DNA of 64,000 nt from Acidimicrobiia bacterium. GTDB taxonomy: Bacteria; Actinomycetota; Acidimicrobiia; Acidimicrobiales; Poriferisodalaceae. The DNA is taken from NCBI GenBank assembly GCA_022820505.1, contig JAJEFK010000001.1:41830-105829 (forward strand). Reading direction: 5' to 3'. Numbering within the stretch: the stretch's first letter is position 1; every line of letters begins with the position of its first letter. Of the stretch, positions 45,916-54,968 are shown one piece after another. A model generated the notes under the pieces. The model was not told the DNA's origin, did not search any database, and saw only the letters and a list, made by a program, of their open reading frames with translations. Made by a program: the position numbers and the translations under genes.

Positions 45916-47318
45916 AGATCCACCCGTTCGTAGGTGTTGGGGTCGAGCAGATTGACCAGGGTCGATTCTTCGCCCGGCTTGTAGCCGAGCATGACCGTCT
46001 TGCGGGCTCGGCCGATGGCCATGGCCAGCATCCGCTGCAACTGCTGAAGGTCGCTGTCACCTTCCTCCGGCCCGTGGGGTGTCACCCGCTGGCTGAGGCC
46101 CGGCATCAAGACATGGTCGAATTCAAGACCTTTGGCCGAATGCATGGTGCAGAGCGCGACGTTCTCATCGCCGCGAGGCCACTCTGATTGCCTCGTCAAC
46201 TCGCAGTAGGGAATGCCGCGCGATTCCAGCGCTCCTCGAACCTCGTCGAACCACCCACCGCCACGGACTTTGAGCACCGCAGCCGTCTCGGTGTCCAACG
46301 CGGACTCGCGCTCTAGCCGGTCCAACATGTACTTGATCTGGGCGCCGTACTTGCCCACTACCACAGCGGGAACGCTGCCTTCGTGAGCGCAGGCGGAGAA
46401 ATCCGGCAGCACACCGTCATCTTCAGCGGCCAAGCCTGACACCAGTGGCAGCGCGAAGCGCGCAATGGCTGCTGTATTGCGATAGTTGCGCGTCAACGTA
46501 TGGGATTGCCCGCGGGCATCGATGCCGATTTCTGGCCAATCGAGGCAGCGCGGATAGATGCGCTGAGTCGTGTCAAGGATGAAGGTAGTGCTGTGATCGT
46601 CGCTGAGGTGATGCAGTACTGCCCGCATCTGATTGTTCGAGAAGTCCTGCGTTTCGTCGGCGATGACGATGTCGTAGCGATGCCTTGGCGGTGAGGATGC
46701 GACGCGAAGCGCAAGATCGTTCCAATCGAGCAGACCGCGGCTCTGCTTGGCCGCCGTATACGCAGCAACCGGACCTTCAAGCAGCGCTCTTCGACGAGCT
46801 TGGTCGACCCGGGGCGCTCTGCCGCGGCCAGCGCGCCTTGCTTCCACATAGTCGTCCAGGCGGTCGGGTGGATATCTGCCGAGCAGATATTCGATCTCGT
46901 CCATGAGGAATGCGTGCTGCCCGCGAACGCCGATGCCGTCGAGGTGGGGCCGCAGCATGGCCGCTGTCTGGTCGCGGTCGAGCACAGAGGTCACGCCTGC
47001 GAGGCTCCGCGACCAACTTCCGAAGGTGAAGATGTCCAGCACTAGGGAGTCGTCGCCGGTGTCGGCCTTGCGGGCGAGTTCTTCGACGTAGCCCCTGAGG
47101 GTGCGATTGAACGTCAGCACCAGTGCGCGAACGGGCTCGCTGGCACCCTCGCGCTGACGTCGTCGGAGACGCGCAGCGACTTGCAACCTGAGCTGGAGTA
47201 GCGCTGTCGATGTCTTACCGCTGCCCGCCGCACCCCGGATGATCCTGAAGCCGGCACGGTTGTCGGCAACGATCTGCCGCTGCTCTGGGGTCGGCTCGAA
47301 GTCCTGCAAGACGCGCAC
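45912..47318 (-). CDS. UvrD/Rep-like superfamily 1 helicase
   Basis: 468 residues, shorter than UvrD. Walker A is GAAGSGKT (29-36), motif Ia TFNRTLRGYVEE, motif II DETQDF (221-226), motif III DTTQRIY, motif IV RNYRNT (277-282), motif V TMHSAKGLEFD (391-401) and motif VI AIGRAR (434-439). The 1B/2B insertions of UvrD are largely missing, as in UvrD-type ATPases of defence operons. Start GTG 47318. The stop overlaps the DarT-like gene by 4 nt (ATGA). It would unwind or translocate DNA, exposing single strands that DarT enzymes use as substrate. Confidence 0.82.
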   Translation of the reverse strand: MRVLQDFEPTPEQRQIVADNRAGFRIIRGAAGSGKTSTALLQLRLQVAARLRRRQREGASEPVRALVLTFNRTLRGYVEELARKADTGDDSLVLDIFTFGSWSRSLAGVTSVLDRDQTAAMLRPHLDGIGVRGQHAFLMDEIEYLLGRYPPDRLDDYVEARRAGRGRAPRVDQARRRALLEGPVAAYTAAKQSRGLLDWNDLALRVASSPPRHRYDIVIADETQDFSNNQMRAVLHHLSDDHSTTFILDTTQRIYPRCLDWPEIGIDARGQSHTLTRNYRNTAAIARFALPLVSGLAAEDDGVLPDFSACAHEGSVPAVVVGKYGAQIKYMLDRLERESALDTETAAVLKVRGGGWFDEVRGALESRGIPYCELTRQSEWPRGDENVALCTMHSAKGLEFDHVLMPGLSQRVTPHGPEEGDSDLQQLQRMLAMAIGRARKTVMLGYKPGEESTLVNLLDPNTYERVDL

Positions 47319-47530
47319 ACTCGCTGCCCATCAGTTGTCGGTGCCACTGCCTGACACCACGTGGCGTCGAACATAGCCACTTGAGTGCTTTCGGCAGCGG
47401 ACGATTCCTAGCGCGTCCGGATACGCCCTCTCGGGCGAGGGCGAGAATCGGGGCAATGTGGCATCGAGGCGATGTAGCGTCACCTTGGCCCGGCGATTCG
47501 GGCCAGGGCATGACCGGCAGGAGCAGGTTG

Positions 47531-48346
47531 ATGTTTGAACTGGTGGTGCGGGGCCGTGCTGTCGGTGTGGCCGCAGGGGGAGTGGTGCCCGATGCGGCGT
47601 CGGCGGCCGAGGCGCCGGTGGTGCTGCTCGTGCATGGCGCGGGCATGAACCGCACGGTGTGGCAGCTGCAGACACGCTGGCTCGCGCACCACGGCTACAC
47701 CCCGCTCGCCATCGACCTGCCGGGTCACGGCAACAGCGACGGCGATCCCCTCGGATCGGTGGCCGAGATGGCGGGCTGGCTGGGCGACGCCATCACCGCC
47801 GTGGGGGAGCGGCTGGATTGCGCCCAGGTGCGTCTCGTCGGCCATTCGATGGGGTCGTTGGTGTGCACCGAAGCGGCAGCGGTCGATCACGATCGCATTG
47901 CCCGGCTGGTGCTGATGGGCACTGCCGCCGGAATGCCCGTCCATCCGGCCCTGCTTGACGCCGCCGAGAAGAACGAGCTGCTGGCACCGGAGCTCATGAC
48001 CGCATGGGGACACGGCAACCGGGCGCATGTTGCCACCAATCCGACGCCCGGGCTGTGGATGCTCGGCGGCAGCGTGGCCCTGCTGGAACGAGCCGACAAC
48101 GGTGTGATCCACGCCGACCTGTCCGCCTGCGCGGCCTACGAGGCCGGTGACGTGGCCGCCCGGGTCCAGTGCCCGGTGACGGTCATCGTGGGCAGCGAGG
48201 ACAAGATGACCCCGCCGCGGGCCGCAGCACCGCTGATCGCCGACTTCGCCGACTGCGACGTGATCCACCTGGCCGGCGCCGGCCACATGATGATGAACGA
48301 GGACCCCGCCGCCGTCCGGACGGCACTCGCCGCTGCCCTGGCCTGA
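47531..48346 (+). CDS. Alpha/beta-fold hydrolase
   Basis: 271 residues. LLVHGAGMNRTVWQ is the oxyanion loop, VGHSMGSLVCTEAA the nucleophile elbow (Ser), VIVGSEDKMTP the Asp strand and LAGAGHMMMNEDP the catalytic His, so the triad is complete. Substrate unknown. AGGAG 7 nt before ATG 47531 decides the start; upstream in-frame ATGs lack a site. The 213-nt gap from the divergent helicase gene holds no other gene I can support. Confidence 0.88.
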   Translation: MFELVVRGRAVGVAAGGVVPDAASAAEAPVVLLVHGAGMNRTVWQLQTRWLAHHGYTPLAIDLPGHGNSDGDPLGSVAEMAGWLGDAITAVGERLDCAQVRLVGHSMGSLVCTEAAAVDHDRIARLVLMGTAAGMPVHPALLDAAEKNELLAPELMTAWGHGNRAHVATNPTPGLWMLGGSVALLERADNGVIHADLSACAAYEAGDVAARVQCPVTVIVGSEDKMTPPRAAAPLIADFADCDVIHLAGAGHMMMNEDPAAVRTALAAALA

Positions 48347-48387
48347 CGGCCGCTTGCGTGATTAGCGGCTGACTGAGCCGTCGGGGG

Positions 48388-49047
48388 TCAGTCTCCTGCG
48401 GTGACCAGCCCGGTCTCGTAGGCAATGACGACGAGTTGCGCCCGGTCGCGGGCGCGGAGCTTGGTCATGATGCGGCTGACGTGCGTCTTGGCGGTCAGCG
48501 GGCTGATGTAGAGCTCGGCGGCGATTTCCTGGTTGCTGCTCCCTCGTCCCACCTCGGCGAGGACATCGCGTTCCCGCTCGGTGAGGCCCGACAGGCGCTC
48601 GCCCCCGCTGTCGAGGTTCGGGCGGGCGGCGAACTCGCTGATGAGCCGACGAGTGATGGAGGGAGCGATCAGGGCATCGCCGACGGCGACGGTGCGAATG
48701 CCGTGCAGGAGTTGGACGGGGGCAGTGTCTTTCAGAAGAAAGCCTGAGGCGCCGGCCCGGAGGGCACCGTAGACGTACTGGTCGAGGTCGAAGGTGGTGA
48801 GAATGAGGACTCTGGTCTCCTTCAGGCGGTCATCCGTCGTGATCCGCTCAGTGGCGGCGATGCCATCCATGCCGGGCATGCGGATGTCCATGAGAATGAC
48901 GTCGGGACGGGTGGCGAAGGCCACATCGACCGTCGTGCCGCCATCGGCGGCCTCGCCCACGACCTCGATATCGGGTTCGGCGCTGATCAGCGCGAAGAAT
49001 CCTCGGCGGACGAGTTCTTGGTCGTCCGCGAGGAGGACTCTGATCAT
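48388..49047 (-). CDS. NarL/LuxR-type response regulator
   Basis: 219 residues. The receiver domain has LLADDQELVRRGF with phosphoacceptor Asp in DVILMDIRMPGMDG, and Lys in FLLKDTAPV. A LuxR-type HTH follows (LTERERDVLAEVGRGSSNQEIAAEL, key residues 150-205). It is the DNA-binding partner of the kinase at 49044-50204, with ATGA overlap. Confidence 0.93.
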   Translation of the reverse strand: MIRVLLADDQELVRRGFFALISAEPDIEVVGEAADGGTTVDVAFATRPDVILMDIRMPGMDGIAATERITTDDRLKETRVLILTTFDLDQYVYGALRAGASGFLLKDTAPVQLLHGIRTVAVGDALIAPSITRRLISEFAARPNLDSGGERLSGLTERERDVLAEVGRGSSNQEIAAELYISPLTAKTHVSRIMTKLRARDRAQLVVIAYETGLVTAGD

Positions 49048-50204
49048 TGGCTGTACCGGGTGTAGGGGAGCTCGGCCCGGACAGTGAATCCGCCTTGGGG
49101 CGTGGGCGCCGCCACCAAGGTGCCGCCGACGGCAGCAGCCCGCTCGGTCATGCCAGCAATCCCGATTCCGGTCGAGGGCGTTGGGGAAATGTCGTCGGCC
49201 GGCCGGTCGTTGTCGACTCTGATCGTCACTCCGTCGGTGCCATGGTTGACGGTCACGGCAACCGGCACCTTTCCTGCGTGGCGTGCTGCGTTGGCGAGGG
49301 CTTCGCCAATGATGCGGTGGGCGGCGATGACTACCCCATCGTTCACGGAGGAGGGAAAGCTCCCGTGCTGGGTGGTCGTGACCAGGAGACCGGCGAGGCG
49401 GGCCCGTTCGACGAGGGTTGAGATGTCGTCGGGATCGGCGGGTGCCGGCTGCAGCGGGGCGACGGTTGGTTCGTCGGTGGAACGCAGAACTCCGACCATG
49501 CCCCGCAGTTCTTCGAGGGCTTCCTTGCCAGCGGCAGTGATGCTGTCGAGCGCATCTTTGATCATGGCTGGATTCCGTTCGAGGAGATGGCTGGCGACAC
49601 CGGACTGAACGGTGATGGTGGACAGTCTGTGGGCGACTACGTCGTGGAGGTCGTGAGCGATGCGGAGCCGCTCGGCTTGCACCCGAGCGGTCGCTTCAAT
49701 GTCGATCAGTTGGGTGATCCGTTCTCGGCGTTGGTGCAGCCCGTACCCGACCGCCACGGGGAGCGCGAGAAACGCGATCTCGCCGACGAACTCCTGGACG
49801 AAGGCGTCATCGGCGCTGAGTGCTACTCCCGCTGCTGCGGTCACCGTCAGCAGAACAGAGATCAGCCCTAGCCGGACACCCGGAATCGTTCTCGGCGCTG
49901 CGGTGTAGAGCGCTATCAGCACCGCAACGTCCATCGGCCCGACTTCGTTCGAGCCGGCGACGGCGAACAGAATCCGGGTCACCACGACGACGGCGGCGAC
50001 GAACACGGCGTGGAGTCTCCGAGCGAGGAGCGTCGAAGAGCCCAAGACGACGACGCCGAGCGACCAGAACACCGACGAGCCGATCAAGGCGGACTCGTCG
50101 CTGCTGATCATCACCACTGCGACCCCGTAGGCGAGGGCGACCGCTGTCAGCAACACGTCAACTGCAGTCGGCCGGGCAAGTACACGTTCGATCATCGCCG
50201 GCAT
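49044..50204 (-). CDS. Sensor histidine kinase, HisKA_3 (NarL-partner) type
   Basis: 386 residues. About five membrane segments fill residues 10-150. The phosphoacceptor region is RIAHDLHDVVAHRLSTITVQSG (His in LHDVVAH), followed by a GHKL ATPase domain with EALANAARHAGK (N-box) and STGIGIAGMTERAAAVGG (G-box). AGGAG lies just before ATG 50204; ATG 50195 is an alternative start. It faces the ABC exporter genes across a 235-nt divergent region, suggesting it controls them (as in bacitracin-type sensing modules). Confidence 0.9.
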   Translation of the reverse strand: MPAMIERVLARPTAVDVLLTAVALAYGVAVVMISSDESALIGSSVFWSLGVVVLGSSTLLARRLHAVFVAAVVVVTRILFAVAGSNEVGPMDVAVLIALYTAAPRTIPGVRLGLISVLLTVTAAAGVALSADDAFVQEFVGEIAFLALPVAVGYGLHQRRERITQLIDIEATARVQAERLRIAHDLHDVVAHRLSTITVQSGVASHLLERNPAMIKDALDSITAAGKEALEELRGMVGVLRSTDEPTVAPLQPAPADPDDISTLVERARLAGLLVTTTQHGSFPSSVNDGVVIAAHRIIGEALANAARHAGKVPVAVTVNHGTDGVTIRVDNDRPADDISPTPSTGIGIAGMTERAAAVGGTLVAAPTPQGGFTVRAELPYTRYSQ

Positions 50205-50439
50205 GGCTCCTGTCGTTCGGCTCGGCATCCGATGCGGACACCCAGTTGCGAGCTCCATCCTCGTACTGATCCGGATCGAGCGCATCTGCTCCTCGGAGCA
50301 TTGGGACCTCGGTCGAATACTCCCAGGGGAGTACGGGCCGACTCCTGGCGGGCGATGCCGAGGGTGCTCACGGCCGCCACAGTCGACAACTGTCCGGGAA
50401 CGACCCCGACCTCAAGCTCACCAAGGAAGCCCGACTCGC
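50205..50439. other. Divergent intergenic region between kinase and ABC exporter
   Basis: 235 nt with no gene. It must hold both promoters and likely the regulator site. I see no clear -10 hexamer of the leaderless type at either start; both genes have a Shine-Dalgarno-like AGGAG or AAGGAAG instead. Confidence 0.4.
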
Positions 50440-51231
50440 ATGATCAATCGCGCTGCCGCTCCGACATCGGCTCATGTTGCATCACCGTCGATGCAGGACA
50501 GCCACGGCCCTCCCGCGGCTCGGATCATCGATGGCACCAAGCTGTATGAGACGGCTGCGGGGAGCATTGTTGCCCTCGACCACGTGAACCTCCAATTCGC
50601 CGCTGGGCGCTTCACCGCCATCATGGGACCGTCAGGCTCGGGAAAGTCGACGCTCATGCACTGCATGGCCGGCCTCGACCGTCTCACTTCGGGCCACGTC
50701 TACATCGGCGGCACGGAACTGACCGTTCAGTCCGACCGGGATCTGACCGCCCTGCGACGCACGCAGATCGGCTTCGTTTTCCAGTCCTTCAACCTGCTGC
50801 CGGCCCTCACCGCGCAGGAGAACATCCTCTTGCCCCACACGATCGCAGGAGTGCGTCCGAACCCGGATGCATTCCGGGAAGTCGTCGAGGTGCTGGCTCT
50901 CGCCGGCCGCCTCCATCATCGACCGGCAGAGCTGTCGGGCGGGCAGCAGCAACGGGTCGCAGTTGCCCGCGCCCTGATCGCCCAGCCCGAGATCGTCTTC
51001 TGCGACGAGCCGACCGGCAATCTGGACACCGCCACCGGAACCGAGATTCTGGGGTTCCTGCGCCACGCAGTCGACAGCAGGGGCCAGACGACGGTGATGG
51101 TGACCCACGACTCTGCGGCCGCTGCTTGGGCCGACCGTGTCGTGTTCATCGTTGATGGGCAGGTCCACCATGAGATCCACCAGCCGACGGCAGCCGACGT
51201 GCATGACGTGATCCAGGAATTGGGACGATGA
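50440..51231 (+). CDS. ABC transporter ATPase (MacB/LolD/FtsE type)
   Basis: 263 residues. Walker A is GPSGSGKST, the Q-loop QSFNLLPALT, signature LSGGQQQRVAVARAL, Walker B IVFCDEPTGNLD, and H-loop VTHD. The NLD after Walker B is typical of the MacB/LolD family. It powers the permease encoded next, whose ATG overlaps the stop (ATGA). Start ATG 50440 gives a 35-residue N-terminal lead before the domain; AAGGAAG lies 10 nt upstream. Confidence 0.93.
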   Translation: MINRAAAPTSAHVASPSMQDSHGPPAARIIDGTKLYETAAGSIVALDHVNLQFAAGRFTAIMGPSGSGKSTLMHCMAGLDRLTSGHVYIGGTELTVQSDRDLTALRRTQIGFVFQSFNLLPALTAQENILLPHTIAGVRPNPDAFREVVEVLALAGRLHHRPAELSGGQQQRVAVARALIAQPEIVFCDEPTGNLDTATGTEILGFLRHAVDSRGQTTVMVTHDSAAAAWADRVVFIVDGQVHHEIHQPTAADVHDVIQELGR

Positions 51232-53759
51232 CTGGCGCCATCAGACTGGCCGCAGCCAACGCAAAGGCCAACTACCGACGCTTCGCCCTCAGCGCGGTTG
51301 CTGTCGCGCTGTCCGTCGCGTTCATCACGGCCACCCTGGTCCTGGGCTCGTCTGTGGCCGGCACCGCGGTCGAGGACACCGCCGCAGCCAATGCGACCAT
51401 CGACGCAGTAGTCGTAGGCCGGCTGCTCGGCACCAATGACGATGGCCCTGACGGTGAGACCGTCTTGCGGGAGACGTTGCCGCCACAGACGATTGCGGCA
51501 GTCTCTGCCGTCCCCGGTGTGGCCAACGCTGCCGGTGTCACGGAGGGCTTCGCCAAGGTTGTGGTCGATGGCCGAGCGGTCGGCACGGGGACTCATCCCG
51601 ACGTCGGTCGAAGCTGGACCGCGGACGCGGCGCTGAACCCCTTCACGCTCGTCTCCGGCGCCGCTCCCGCCGCCGACGGCGATGTCGTCATCGACGAAGC
51701 CTTGGCTTCCCAAGCTGGGCTTCACATCGGTGACAAGGTCGAGATCCTCACCGCGACCGGTGTTCACCGTCTGATGCTGACGGGCACGACCAACTACGGA
51801 CCGGCTGCGAGCGCGCCGCTGCAGCAAACCGTTCACTTCACCTCCGAAGCAGCCGTCGAGCTGCTCCAATCCGACCGGCTGTCCCAGATCGTGATTCGCA
51901 CCGATCCGGGCATCGACGGGGCAGCGCTCGCGAACGATCTCGAGGCGGCCGTTCCCGGCAGCGAAGCGATTGACGGCGCGGGTTACGTCGCCCGCCTCCA
52001 GGCCGGTGTCACCTCACCGTTCGCGTTCCTCGCGCTGTTTCTGCTGGCCTTCGCCGGCATCGCCGCCGTCGTCGCCACGACGATCATCTACAACACGTTC
52101 TCGATTGCCCTCGCCCAGCGTCGTCGAGAACTGGCATTGACACGGGCCATGGGCGCACAGCGCGGCCAAGTCATGTGGTCGGTGATGGTGGAGGCGATTC
52201 TGGTGGGAGTGGCAGCTACTGCTGTCGGACTGGTCGCAGGAGTACTCGGCGCCGGTCTCCTCCGGTCGCTCATGGACCTGCTGGGAGCCGGTTTTCTCAC
52301 GGGACCGACGGTGATCGAGCCGCTGCGTCTTGCCGTCGCGGCCGCCATCGGCATTGCCGTGACTGCCGTGTCGGCGTGTGTCCCGGCCCGTCAGTGCGCC
52401 AGCGCAGCGCCTGTCGAGGCTTTGCGCGAAGCAGCGGCTGAATCGCCCACCACGTCTCGGTGCCGGAACCTGTCAGGCTTCGCGCTGCTGATCCTGGGCG
52501 CTGTGGCCATGACATGGGCCGTCATCGCATCCAACAGCCTGCTCCTGGTCGGCGCCGCCCTCGTCGTGCCTGGGTTCGTCCTGGCCGGGCCGGTGCTGGT
52601 GGGAGCAACCGCTGCCGTCAGCCGCCTCCTCCTCGCTCGTGGAGGCGGGGCCACAGGTTCCATCGCCGCTTCCAATCTGGCTCGCAACCGTCGGCGGGCT
52701 GCCTCGACCACTCTGGCCCTGACGCTCGGTGTAGCCCTGGTCGCCTTCTTCACGGTGCTCGCCAACTCGTTCACGACGTCGCTCACGGGGAACCTCGATG
52801 CCAGCCTCCGGGCCGACTACATCGTCGCCTCCCTCACCCCGGAAAGCGCGACCATCGACCCGGCGTTGGCGGTCTCGCTGGCCGCCCTCGACGGGGTCGA
52901 CGCCGTTGCCTCGCTGCGCGTTGCCGGGGCGGCCATAGACGGCATCGGCGAGGGCGTCGGCGGCATCGAACCCGATGCCTTGACACGAGTCTTCGATCTC
53001 GGTGTGAACGCCGGATCTCTTGACGAACTGGCCGGCGGCGGTGTGGCGGTGCTCACCTCAGCAGTCCCGAATGCCTCCGTCGGCGACGTCCTCACCATCC
53101 AGTTCGCCGACCGGACCGGCGAGTTTCCGGTCGCGGCCACGTTCACCAACAGCCTCGGCAGCTTCGATGCGCCGTCGTATCTTGTGTCGCTCGAGACGCT
53201 CAAGGCCTACGAGAGCGGACTGGCTGACTCTGCCATCTTCGTAAGTGCCGCAGACACCGCTGTCGCCGCTGAGGTCCAAGCCGCAGTAGCAGCCTCGCCC
53301 GGTGCACTGTTCGAGACCAAGGCGTCCTATGTGGCCGGAACCAGCACGGAGATCGACCAGTTCCGCAACTTGATCTGGGCCATGCTCGGACTCACCGTTG
53401 TCCTCTCCCTTGTTGGTGTCGCTAACACCACGACATTGGCCATGCGCCAACAGGTGCGGGAGATTGGCACGATGCGAGCCATTGGCACCACCGCGCGAGG
53501 GGTTCGCCGGATCATCCGCTTCGAAGCCGGCCTCGTCGCCGCATTGGGCACCCTTATGGGCCTCACGCTGGCTGTCGCAGGCGGCTGGGCCACCATCGAA
53601 GTCCTGGCAGGGAATGAGCTCGGTGCGGCAGCCATCCCGTGGCTGTCCCTCGCCATCATCGGTCTCGGGGCGATCGCGGCAGGCGTGCTGGCGGCTGCCT
53701 ATCCCGCTTGGCGGGCGTCTCGAATGCCGCCGCTCGTTGCCCTCGCAGTTATCGACTGA
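51228..53759 (+). CDS. ABC transporter permease, FtsX/MacB family
   Basis: 843 residues. An N-terminal membrane helix, a 220-residue extracytoplasmic MacB-like domain, then two FtsX-type three-helix blocks at about 265-400 and 690-840, separated by a second periplasmic domain. EIGTMRAIGTTARGVRRIIRFEAG is the FtsX coupling-helix signature (key run MRAIGTT). Such 'double FtsX' permeases export peptides, lipoproteins or antibiotics, or relay a sensory signal. It works with the ATPase upstream and probably the divergent two-component system. Confidence 0.9.
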   Translation: MTGAIRLAAANAKANYRRFALSAVAVALSVAFITATLVLGSSVAGTAVEDTAAANATIDAVVVGRLLGTNDDGPDGETVLRETLPPQTIAAVSAVPGVANAAGVTEGFAKVVVDGRAVGTGTHPDVGRSWTADAALNPFTLVSGAAPAADGDVVIDEALASQAGLHIGDKVEILTATGVHRLMLTGTTNYGPAASAPLQQTVHFTSEAAVELLQSDRLSQIVIRTDPGIDGAALANDLEAAVPGSEAIDGAGYVARLQAGVTSPFAFLALFLLAFAGIAAVVATTIIYNTFSIALAQRRRELALTRAMGAQRGQVMWSVMVEAILVGVAATAVGLVAGVLGAGLLRSLMDLLGAGFLTGPTVIEPLRLAVAAAIGIAVTAVSACVPARQCASAAPVEALREAAAESPTTSRCRNLSGFALLILGAVAMTWAVIASNSLLLVGAALVVPGFVLAGPVLVGATAAVSRLLLARGGGATGSIAASNLARNRRRAASTTLALTLGVALVAFFTVLANSFTTSLTGNLDASLRADYIVASLTPESATIDPALAVSLAALDGVDAVASLRVAGAAIDGIGEGVGGIEPDALTRVFDLGVNAGSLDELAGGGVAVLTSAVPNASVGDVLTIQFADRTGEFPVAATFTNSLGSFDAPSYLVSLETLKAYESGLADSAIFVSAADTAVAAEVQAAVAASPGALFETKASYVAGTSTEIDQFRNLIWAMLGLTVVLSLVGVANTTTLAMRQQVREIGTMRAIGTTARGVRRIIRFEAGLVAALGTLMGLTLAVAGGWATIEVLAGNELGAAAIPWLSLAIIGLGAIAAGVLAAAYPAWRASRMPPLVALAVID

Positions 53760-53876
53760 CCGAGCCGAGCCTGTGCTGTGCGCGATTGTTGCTGTGCTGG
53801 TCGTGCGCGCTCCGCGCGCGGCTGCCATCATGTGCCGGCGGCAATGTGACACGACCTGCCGCAGAAGGAGCCGGAC

Positions 53877-54416
53877 ATGGCAGTCGAGCGATTTCCCGTC
53901 GAGGCCTCGCACATCCTGATGTTCGCGAGGTCGATCGGCGACACGAACCCGATCTACAGCGACCCGGAGTACGCCGCTGGCACCGAGGTCGGTTCGATCA
54001 TTGCGCCGCCGACCTTTGCGCAGTCGAGTGCACAATTCGACCCCGACTACTTCCTGCGCCCCAAGCCCGACAAGAAGTGGTTCGGCAGCGGACGCACCGC
54101 CTCGGGCACCCTGGTGCGCGACCTGTCCGAAGCCGACGGCGACGACGTCGCCGACGAGCGTGAGGACGACAAGCAGTCCGGCGCCGCGGCAGGCGGGCTG
54201 CACGCCGAGCAGCACTTCACCTATCACCGGCACCTGAAGCCCGGCGACGTGCTGCACACGGTCACCTACGACGGCGAGCGCTGGGAGAAGCAGTCCAAGC
54301 GGGCGGGCATCCTCAAGTTCTCCGAGGCCGTCACCGAGTACCGCGACGAGGACGACGAGCTGGTCATCACGGCCAAGGGCGTCGGCGTCGTCACCGAGAA
54401 GGTCATTGACAACTAG
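53877..54416 (+). CDS. MaoC-like dehydratase N-terminal domain protein (FAS1-like / HadA type)
   Basis: 179 residues. FARSIGDTNPIYSDPEYA and IIAPPTFAQSS are the HadA/HadC-type N-terminal motifs of the FAS1-like dehydratase domain, and FTYHRHLKPGDVLHTVTYDGERW the hotdog core. It lacks the catalytic D-H hydratase pair, so it needs the active MaoC partner, here the gene at 54470. The pair resembles HadAB 3-hydroxyacyl-ACP dehydratase. AAGGAG precedes ATG 53877. An acidic insertion (DGDDVADEREDDKQ) sits mid-chain. Confidence 0.85.
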   Translation: MAVERFPVEASHILMFARSIGDTNPIYSDPEYAAGTEVGSIIAPPTFAQSSAQFDPDYFLRPKPDKKWFGSGRTASGTLVRDLSEADGDDVADEREDDKQSGAAAGGLHAEQHFTYHRHLKPGDVLHTVTYDGERWEKQSKRAGILKFSEAVTEYRDEDDELVITAKGVGVVTEKVIDN

Positions 54417-54469
54417 CGGTTCGCCAAGGCCACGAACGCAGCACCCACTACCCAGGAAGGCACACAGAC

Positions 54470-54892
54470 ATGGCGCTTAGCGCATCGCAGCTCAACGTCG
54501 GCGACAGCTACTCCGAGCAGATCGTCGACGACCTCACCCGCACCCAGATCGTCCAGTACGCCGGCGCGTCGGGCGACTACAACCCGGTCCACACCGACGA
54601 GAAGTTCGTCACCGAGGTGGCCGGCTACCCGACGGTGTTCGCCCACGGCATGCTCACCATGGGCATGACCGGCCGCATGGTCACCAACTTCGTCGGCGAC
54701 GGCCGCCTCACCTACTACGGCGTGCGGTTCACCAGCCAGGTGTGGCCCGGTGACACGCTCACGGCCAAGGCCGAGGTTGCCGACATCCGTGACGAGGACG
54801 GCCAGAAGCTGGTCGATCTCACCATCACCACCACCAACCAGGACGACCGGCCAGTCCTCACCGGCCAAGCCACCGCCCGCCTCGACGACTGA
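54470..54892 (+). CDS. MaoC-family dehydratase (HadB-like)
   Basis: 140 residues. YAGASGDYNPVHTDEKF contains the catalytic Asp-x5-His hydratase motif, AHGMLTMGMTGRMV the following helix, and YGVRFTSQVWPGDTL the strand pair. With the gene at 53877 (54-nt gap) it forms a probable heterodimeric 3-hydroxyacyl dehydratase in fatty-acid metabolism. Confidence 0.88.
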   Translation: MALSASQLNVGDSYSEQIVDDLTRTQIVQYAGASGDYNPVHTDEKFVTEVAGYPTVFAHGMLTMGMTGRMVTNFVGDGRLTYYGVRFTSQVWPGDTLTAKAEVADIRDEDGQKLVDLTITTTNQDDRPVLTGQATARLDD

Positions 54893-54897
54893 GCGGC

Positions 54898-54968
54898 GTT
54901 AGCCCTTCGCCCTGCCAGCGCTGTGCTAACCCTTCGCCCTGCCGGCGCTGCGTTAACTCTTCGCCCTC
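54898..54968 (-). repeat. 27-bp tandem repeat derived from the 3' end of the acyl-CoA dehydrogenase gene
   Basis: Copies of CCTTCGCCCTGCC start at 54903 and 54930, and the related CTCTTCGCCCTCTG at 54957, which is the gene's own last codons plus stop. The period is 27 bp. The third copy folds into an 8-bp hairpin, CTTCGCCC-TCT-GGGCGAAG (54959-54977 area). Confidence 0.75.
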
